Shown here piece after piece: positions 1-4,606 of a stretch of 26,994 nucleotides of DNA (positions within the stretch are counted from its first letter, which is position 1; every line of letters begins with the position of its first letter). The translations under genes were made by a program, and so were the position numbers. Location: NCBI GenBank assembly GCA_964504645.1, contig CAZDGB010000054.1:1-26994 (forward strand), in the 5' to 3' direction. The notes under the pieces are model-generated. The model was not told the origin of the DNA, did not search any database, and was given only the letters and a program-made list of their open reading frames with translations. Source of the stretch: CAZDGB01 sp964504645. GTDB taxonomy: Bacteria > Planctomycetota > Planctomycetia > Planctomycetales > Planctomycetaceae.

Positions 1-1
1 C

Positions 2-282
2 ATCCTGCTGACGTTGGGACTCACCGGTATGCGGATCTCGGAACTGGCGCAGCTCTGCTGGTCCAATCTGGTGTTCGGTGCCAATCCGACCATCACCTGA
101 TTGACGACTCGCGCCAACATCGGAAGCGGCGGGGCAAAGCTGTTCAGACATTGAAGGGGAAACGGAACTGGAGCTTTCCCATTGATCGTGTCTCAACCCC
201 CGTCGCAAACGCTGGCGAGTTCGCCGGCATCACAATCAACAAGGAGGAGACCAACCCGCAGTCAACGGCTGACAAAACCTGA
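2..282 (+). pseudogene. Frameshifted, truncated tyrosine recombinase remnant
   Basis: Reading from base 2 gives a stretch with the typical box-I region of tyrosine recombinases (T-G-M-R-I-S-E-L-A-Q-L, containing the first catalytic Arg), ending at a TGA at 98-100. Continuing one frame over from base 100 gives IDDSRQHRKRRGKAVQTLKGK followed by a W-S-F-P-I segment. That is the beta-sheet region expected next in the same family, so one frameshift splits the gene. After about base 185 the family resemblance fades and no H-x-x-R, G-H or catalytic Tyr follows, so the 3' part is missing. The 5' part lies outside the window. It is not related in detail to the intact integrase at 596. It suggests that an earlier element used the neighbouring tRNA locus; that history is inference. 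Confidence 0.7.
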
Positions 283-307
283 GAACCTCGCCGCCGGATT
301 CGGCACC

Positions 308-336
308 TTTATGGCACAATCTGTTTGTGCCATAAA
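308..336. repeat. Perfect 29-bp palindrome (12-bp arms, 5-bp spacer)
   Basis: Arms TTTATGGCACAA (308-319) and TTGTGCCATAAA (325-336) are exact reverse complements around the spacer TCTGT. Neither strand has a T-run after the stem, so it is not a normal intrinsic terminator. The size and layout resemble a dimeric DNA-binding protein site or a recombinase core site. It lies between the recombinase remnant and the 3' end of the tRNA gene. Confidence 0.75.
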
Positions 337-392
337 AAGCAACGCCGCAAGGCAATCCACAACAGTCACTTACGACGACGAAAAAATCCAAG

Positions 393-480
393 CGGAGAGG
401 GCGGGATTCGAACCCGCGGTGGGCTTTTGGCCCACGCCGCATTAGCAATGCGGTCCATTCGGCCACTCTGGCACCTCTCC
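393..480 (-). tRNA. tRNA-Ser (anticodon GCT)
   Basis: The minus strand folds into a complete class II tRNA. The acceptor stem is GGAGAGG/CCTCTCC with discriminator G, and the anticodon stem CCGCA/TGCGG carries loop TTGCTAA (anticodon GCT, reading AGC/AGT). A long variable arm GTGGGC/GCCCAC is typical of serine tRNA, and the T arm is GCGGG/CCCGC with loop TTCGAAT. CCA is not encoded. The gene is the integration target: its 5' half (439-480) is duplicated at 19058-19099. Because the 5' side now faces the element, the sequence upstream of this tRNA (481 onward) is element DNA rather than the original chromosomal promoter. Confidence 0.96.
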
Positions 481-481
481 G
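439..481. repeat. attL: 43-bp direct repeat within tRNA-Ser
   Basis: Bases 439-481 are identical to 19058-19100 and diverge immediately on both sides (438 c versus 19057 t; 482 a versus 19101 g). The repeat runs from just past the anticodon loop to one base upstream of the tRNA 5' end. Crossover in the anticodon loop is a known sublocation for tRNA-directed tyrosine recombinases. Confidence 0.93.
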
Positions 482-501
482 AACCCTATTTTTGTAGGGT
501 T
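482..501. repeat. Hairpin abutting attL core
   Basis: AACCCTA (482-488) and TAGGGTT (495-501) are exact inverted repeats around TTTTTG, starting directly after the att core and just upstream of the tRNA 5' end. It could be an integrase or accessory-protein site, or it could influence transcription into the tRNA. The function is not evident. Confidence 0.5.
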
Positions 502-532
502 ATTGCATTTTTCCCCTTGGCGGGTTAGTGTG

Positions 533-554
533 ACTACAGCAGTGAACTACAGCA
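533..554 (+). other. Candidate integrase arm-type sites (two direct ACTACAGCA)
   Basis: ACTACAGCA occurs at 533-541 and 546-554, a 13-bp period, about 50 bp inside the attL core and just before the integrase gene. The same octamer CTACAGCA recurs as an inverted pair at 18935-18951 near the other end. Paired short repeats on both sides of an att core are the usual layout of lambda-type arm sites. Assignment is by layout only. Confidence 0.5.
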
Positions 555-595
555 AAGAGATTTGAACGCTCGTTTACCGATTCGGATGCTGAATC

Positions 596-1750
596 ATGCC
601 GAAGCGAAAAGCCGAACGATTCCCGCTCACACTTCATCATGCCACCGGCCAATGGTCAAAATGCTTCACGTTGCCCACGGGTCGCCGCAAGACGGTCTAC
701 TTCGGGACCGACCAAGACGCCGCGTTGAAAAAGTATGCCGCAGAATGCGAAGAATGGCAAGCCGGGCGCAACCCACGGGAACAGACTACAGCGCCTACAG
801 CAATCACCCTCGCCGATCTCATCAACGCGTTCCTGACACGCTCGAAGGAGCGAAGTTCGCTTGGTGAGATTTCCGCCCGCTCGTTCGGGGACTACTGCTG
901 GACCGGCGAGCAGATGGCGGCGCACCTCGGACGAAATCGGGATCCCGAAAAGTTGACGCCGAGCGACTTCAAGGCGTTCCGCACGGCCATGGCTGAGAAG
1001 TACGCGCCTTCCCGCCTGTCGAAGACCATCACCGTCTGTCGCATGATGTTCAAGTGGGGCTACGAGTCCGATCTGTTGGAGCGACCGGTTCGGTTCGGGC
1101 CAGACTTCAAGATTGCAGGGAAGCGGGTCGAGCGCTCCCACAAGGCCGCGAAGGGCGCAAAGCTGCTCACAGCGAAGGACATCAAATCGCTCCTGAACCA
1201 TTCCGACGACGTGATGACGGCAATGGTGCTGCTCGGCGTTAACGCGGGCCTTGGCAACTCCGACATTGCGGCGCTGCCGACCACGGCAATCGACCTAGAG
1301 CGTGCTGTCCTCGACTTCCCCCGGCCGAAAACTGAAATCGCTCGGCGCGTGCCGCTCTGGCCGGAGACCGTCGCGGCGCTGCGGACGGTGTTGGCGACAC
1401 GCCAGCCGAAGCCGGAGACCGAGTCCCTTGTCTTCGTGACGAGTCGCGGCGGGCCGTTCGTCTCCGTCAAAGTGGAAGGCAACAAGGTTACGCGGGTTGA
1501 TCAAGTCACCGAGCGTTTCCGGCGGCTGGCGACTGCTGCCGGCATCCATCGCCCTCTCATGGGTTTCTACTGGCTACGGCACTGCACGCAAACCATCGGC
1601 GACGAAGCCCGCGACCCGCTGGCGACGGCGCACATCATGGGCCACGCCGACGGCACCATCGGCGGGCACTATCGAGAGGACATTTCCGACGAACGGCTGA
1701 AGCGGGTGACGGATCATCTGCGGGAGTGGCTGTTCGAGACGAAAGATTGA
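596..1750 (+). CDS. Tyrosine recombinase/integrase (noncanonical active site)
   Basis: A 384-residue site-specific recombinase that should integrate and, with an excisionase, excise the element. The N-terminal part (about 1-60) is a short arm-binding-like region. Residues 70-180 form the SAM-like core-binding domain (L-A-D-L-I-N-A-F onward), and residues 190-375 the catalytic domain. Visible catalytic residues are Lys245 in P-R-P-K-T, Arg328 in Y-W-L-R-H, His350 in M-G-H and the nucleophile Tyr359 in G-H-Y-R-E. The first catalytic Arg, normally in G-L-R-x-x-E, is absent: the protein reads G-L-G-N-S-D (218-223). The His of H-x-x-R is Tyr325. I recall similar G-x-G-N-x-D cores in planctomycete integrases, so this is probably a subfamily trait rather than decay. 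The gene lies next to attL and reads into the element. Confidence 0.92.
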   Translation: MPKRKAERFPLTLHHATGQWSKCFTLPTGRRKTVYFGTDQDAALKKYAAECEEWQAGRNPREQTTAPTAITLADLINAFLTRSKERSSLGEISARSFGDYCWTGEQMAAHLGRNRDPEKLTPSDFKAFRTAMAEKYAPSRLSKTITVCRMMFKWGYESDLLERPVRFGPDFKIAGKRVERSHKAAKGAKLLTAKDIKSLLNHSDDVMTAMVLLGVNAGLGNSDIAALPTTAIDLERAVLDFPRPKTEIARRVPLWPETVAALRTVLATRQPKPETESLVFVTSRGGPFVSVKVEGNKVTRVDQVTERFRRLATAAGIHRPLMGFYWLRHCTQTIGDEARDPLATAHIMGHADGTIGGHYREDISDERLKRVTDHLREWLFETKD

Positions 1751-1779
1751 AGTCACGGCGGGAATAGGAGGCATCCGAC

Positions 1780-1816
1780 AAGCCGATTTCCTGATCGGTT
1801 TTCCCGCTCGTTTTTT
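1780..1816 (+). terminator. Possible weak terminator after integrase
   Basis: AAGCCGAT (1780-1787) pairs with ATCGGTTT (1794-1801, one G-U pair) around TTCCTG. A TTTTTT run follows, but only about ten bases later (1811-1816). It sits between the integrase stop and the next gene. The spacing makes it a weak call. Confidence 0.3.
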
Positions 1817-1848
1817 ATCAGGACGTTCGACTACAGGAAGTCGGCATC

Positions 1849-2751
1849 ATGGCAAAGAAAAGTAAGGCACGCTCCGAGCAACATCCCATCGATTGGGCGC
1901 AAACTGCGATTGGCCGATGCAAAGACCTCATCCAGGGTTACGAGTTCTTGAAGTACGCGCTCAACACAGCTCACCAGAATCTTCAGCGTGAAGGGTCCGC
2001 CGTCGCACAGGGTTGTTCCGATGCCGCGAGAGACGCAACAGGCGACTGGCGACGACTTGCAGAACATATCGAAGCTCGACCGAACACATGGAGTGAATGT
2101 ATCTCCGAAGTTGAAAAAGCAAATGCGGACAATCTCAAAACAGTTCGCGTTGGACGCTGGATGGCGACCACTGCTGTGCAGGCCGTTGAATTTCTCGCTG
2201 AAGAACTTCGGGACCAAGTCGTCGCTGTACTGGACTGGTTACCGGGTCCAGCACCAATTTGGGGTCACACCTACTTTGTGAGCAGACTTCGCGAACTGGA
2301 ACAGCTGCGGGAGACCGTGGAGGACATCGACGAGCAAATCGGCGTTTGGACGCTGGACGAACTCGACAGGCTCTACACACACGTCGAACACGAATCCGTT
2401 CGTCACAGCAATTTTGTAAGAGAGCAAGAGCGGCAACTTGCGGAGGCTGAAGCGAGGGAACGGCAATTGAAGTTACTGGAATCGCTCTCGCACAATGGCG
2501 GCAAAAAGGCACCAAAGATGCCACGAGCCGCCAACGGGAAACCGGGTAGACGGCCAGATCCAGCCCACGAAAAGCACGCGGACCATGCGAACAAGCTGAA
2601 AACGGCCGGAAACACTTGGAAAGAAATCGCAGAAGGAGTAAACGAGAAATTCAAATTGGCCGGAGGCGATGCCTACGACGACAAGTCGATTCGCAGCCAA
2701 CACAGGTATTTCTATCCGCCTCCGAAGAAAAAAGCGGCAGTAAAGCGGTAG
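1849..2751 (+). CDS. Hypothetical protein with coiled coil and basic C-terminal HTH-like region
   Basis: Not recognised as a known family. The 300-residue product has no signal peptide or clear membrane helix. Residues about 140-205 are rich in Glu, Arg, Gln and Leu with heptad-like spacing and probably form a coiled coil. From about 215 the protein becomes strongly basic (K-K-A-P-K-M-P-R, later K-P-G-R-R-P). It then has a short T-W-K-E-I-A-E-G-V-N-E-K-F segment that looks like the start of a helix-turn-helix, and ends in P-P-P-K-K-K-A-A-V-K-R. The composition suggests nucleic-acid binding. The gene appears less GC-rich than the replication genes that follow and sits alone between integrase and regulatory genes, a common position for accessory cargo. 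Start ATG 1849; the ribosome site is weak. Confidence 0.75.
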   Translation: MAKKSKARSEQHPIDWAQTAIGRCKDLIQGYEFLKYALNTAHQNLQREGSAVAQGCSDAARDATGDWRRLAEHIEARPNTWSECISEVEKANADNLKTVRVGRWMATTAVQAVEFLAEELRDQVVAVLDWLPGPAPIWGHTYFVSRLRELEQLRETVEDIDEQIGVWTLDELDRLYTHVEHESVRHSNFVREQERQLAEAEARERQLKLLESLSHNGGKKAPKMPRAANGKPGRRPDPAHEKHADHANKLKTAGNTWKEIAEGVNEKFKLAGGDAYDDKSIRSQHRYFYPPPKKKAAVKR

Positions 2752-2785
2752 TTCAAACTACCACTTTGCTACCGATTCGCGCTCT

Positions 2786-2829
2786 CCCTTAGGCTGCCGG
2801 TGAAGTCAATTCACTGATCCGCCTAGGGG
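2786..2829 (+). promoter_or_regulatory. Nested hairpin sequestering the RBS of the HTH operon
   Basis: Outer arms CCCTTAGGC (2786-2794) and GCCTAGGGG (2821-2829) pair with one wobble or mismatch. Inner arms GTGAA (2800-2804) and TTCAC (2810-2814) pair around GTCAA. The 3' outer arm contains AGGGG, the only Shine-Dalgarno-like stretch before the ATG at 2837, so the folded leader would hide it. It could equally be a DNA operator. Confidence 0.4.
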
Positions 2830-2836
2830 TTGCTTT

Positions 2837-3058
2837 ATGAATGAGCCGCGTCTCACGATCTCACAAGTCGCCGCGTCGATTCAGCAGACGACCGGCGCTC
2901 CCTGCCCGACCTGGAAGGTCCGGCGGGTGATGGACTCTCTCGCCGCACAGGGCGCGATTCACATTGAGCGCATTGGCGCATATCGCACTATCGGTAGCGG
3001 CGAAGTGCAGCGCGTTGCCGACGAAATCTCCCATAAGCGGGAGACTGTCACGCCGTGA
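2837..3058 (+). CDS. Small winged-HTH-like DNA-binding protein
   Basis: A 73-residue protein. Residues 5-55 (L-T-I-S-Q-V-A-A-S-I ... W-K-V-R-R-V-M-D-S-L ... R-I-G-A-Y-R-T-I) read as a small winged helix: a first helix, a recognition helix, then a beta wing. Such proteins in integrated elements usually act as transcriptional regulators or recombination directionality factors; which applies here is not decidable. The stop codon overlaps the GTG start of the next gene (GTGA), so the two are translationally coupled. The leader carries a hairpin that covers the ribosome site. Confidence 0.75.
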   Translation: MNEPRLTISQVAASIQQTTGAPCPTWKVRRVMDSLAAQGAIHIERIGAYRTIGSGEVQRVADEISHKRETVTP

Positions 3059-3303
3059 AGACGTTCTCGCTCGCCGAAGTCGCCGAAATGCTGACGGTCT
3101 CGGTCCGCACCATCGAAGCCTGGATTGCCGGGAAAGAGTTGCGGGCCGTGAACGTCAGCCGCAATCGGCGTTCGCGTAAGGCGCGGCTGCGAGTGCTGCA
3201 AAGCGACCTGGATGCGTTTCTCGACTCCAGGGCAACAGATCAGGAGCAAGGCCATCAGCCTCGTCGGCGACGGCGAATCGAAGGTGTGGAGCAATTTGTC
3301 TAG
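3055..3303 (+). CDS. Excisionase-like MerR/HTH_17-type protein
   Basis: An 82-residue protein starting at GTG 3055, chosen because it overlaps the preceding stop by four bases and begins directly with the domain. Residues 3-57 follow the pattern of the helix-turn-helix excisionase family: F-S-L-A-E-V-A-E-M-L-T-V-S-V-R-T-I-E-A-W-I, a basic wing (N-R-R-S-R-K-A-R-L-R-V), then S-D-L-D-A-F-L. In known elements this family bends att DNA and directs excision, and some members are plain regulators. The tail after about residue 60 is basic and low-complexity. With the integrase nearby this is the best candidate for the directionality factor. Confidence 0.8.
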   Translation: MKTFSLAEVAEMLTVSVRTIEAWIAGKELRAVNVSRNRRSRKARLRVLQSDLDAFLDSRATDQEQGHQPRRRRRIEGVEQFV

Positions 3304-3362
3304 GAAATTTCGCCACGGCGGCGGCGACCAACCATTCCGCCGGGCGAAGGGAAAGCGAACGG

Positions 3363-3560
3363 ATGCATCTTACACGAGACACTGAAAACGACAAGACGTC
3401 GAAGTCGATTCCCGACCCGACGGCCGTTGAGTGGCTGGTTCGAGCAATCGAGCAGGCCCACGACATCATCCAGCACCGTGGAAAGTTGCCACGACGGGAC
3501 TGTCTGGCCCTCGCCCGCGCCGCTCTACGGTGCGCTGATGCGGAGGGCCGGCAATGCTAA
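3363..3560 (+). CDS. Small hypothetical protein upstream of ParB-like gene
   Basis: A 65-residue protein of unknown family. It is mostly helical by composition (E-W-L-V-R-A-I-E-Q-A-H-D-I-I and L-A-L-A-R-A-A-L-R-C-A), with no signal peptide. Its end overlaps the next gene's ATG (3554) by seven bases, which supports it being a translated member of the same operon. Confidence 0.6.
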   Translation: MHLTRDTENDKTSKSIPDPTAVEWLVRAIEQAHDIIQHRGKLPRRDCLALARAALRCADAEGRQC

Positions 3561-4606
3561 ACCTCTCCGACATTGAGATCGACCACGAACTCCGCGATCT
3601 ATTGCCAGCGCTCTCTGCTGACGAGCGCGAAGAACTCCGCGAATCCATCGATAGCGACGGCTGGCGCGACCCGATCATCGTCTGGCTGAACTACAACATT
3701 CTGGTCGATGGACACAACCGGCTGGACCTCTGGCGCACGGAATTCGGCGCCGACGAGGATGACGGGCCAGCGATCGTCCAGAAGTTTTTTGCCAGCCGCG
3801 AAGACGTGGTGTTGTGGATTATCCGCAACCAGCTCGCCCGGCGGAATCTCACCGACGCCCAGCGCGTCGCCGTAGCCTTGAAGCTCAAACCAGCGCTTGC
3901 GGCCGTCGCCTTCAAACAACAGGCGGCGGGGGTTTGTCTGAATTCAGATAAAGGTGCCAAGCCGATCGACACGACGGCTGAAATCGCGAAGGTGGCGGGC
4001 GTCAGCAAGGATACTGTCCGCAAGGTTGAATCCGTGCAGGCGAACGGCTCTCCGGAATTGATCGGCGCCATGAAAGCCGGCGCGGTCAGCATCAATGCGG
4101 CTGCTAAGGCGGCGAAGTTGGAGCCAGCCAAGCAGGTCGAAGTCGTGCAGGCCGCCCAGGTCTCGAAGCAGGCCGCGGCGCAGGCGGTCAATGAAGCGAC
4201 GGAAAATGGCGATTTGCCAACGTCCAAACAGAGAATGCGGCCGTTGAACTGGCGAGAAGTCATCACTACACGGACGACTATTGAACGCGCTGTCAACACG
4301 CTGTTGAACCGCGTGAAGAAGACCAGCACGGAAGCACTGCACGAACTTCCCCGGATCGCTCTCGCGCTGCATGAGGCCGCGGAACAATTGGGCGAACTCT
4401 CAGATCAAGTTGATGAGAAGCTCAAGTCGCACGGCCGCCCACCATCGTCAAGCGTTGACTGGAGCGTCACTGACGACATCGGCAGGTTCCGGCAGATGAT
4501 CGACAAGATGGAGCCGGTATGGTCCAAGGCCGACCGCTCGACGATGCGGCAGTTCTTCGAACAGATGGCGAAGGACGTGTCGAGCAACGAGGAGGGCCAG
4601 CTCTAA
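3554..4606 (+). CDS. ParB-like (ParB/Spo0J N-terminal domain) protein
   Basis: A 350-residue protein. Residues 1-95 match the ParB N-terminal fold: an L-x-A-D-E-R-E-E-L-R-E-S-I segment, then the signature V-D-G-H-N-R-L with D52-G53-H54-N55-R56. In ParB proteins this pocket binds CTP, and in related nucleases it forms the active centre. A helix-turn-helix follows (about 137-158: T-A-E-I-A-K-V-A-G-V-S-K-D-T-V-R-K-V). The remainder is Ala/Lys-rich helical, with a late segment likely to dimerise. No ParA is present, so a classical partition role is doubtful; control of replication or transcription is an alternative. It overlaps both neighbours (seven bases at its start, one base at its end in TAATG), which places it in the replication operon. 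Confidence 0.82.
   Translation: MLNLSDIEIDHELRDLLPALSADEREELRESIDSDGWRDPIIVWLNYNILVDGHNRLDLWRTEFGADEDDGPAIVQKFFASREDVVLWIIRNQLARRNLTDAQRVAVALKLKPALAAVAFKQQAAGVCLNSDKGAKPIDTTAEIAKVAGVSKDTVRKVESVQANGSPELIGAMKAGAVSINAAAKAAKLEPAKQVEVVQAAQVSKQAAAQAVNEATENGDLPTSKQRMRPLNWREVITTRTTIERAVNTLLNRVKKTSTEALHELPRIALALHEAAEQLGELSDQVDEKLKSHGRPPSSSVDWSVTDDIGRFRQMIDKMEPVWSKADRSTMRQFFEQMAKDVSSNEEGQL

Noticed and set aside
310..334. Intrinsic terminator of the tRNA gene
   Set aside because: The palindrome has no T-run after the stem on either strand.
4519..4605. Longer N-terminus for the primase-helicase
   Set aside because: It overlaps the ParB-like gene by 88 bases; the TAATG junction at 4604-4608 is the usual coupling and gives a sensible N-terminus.
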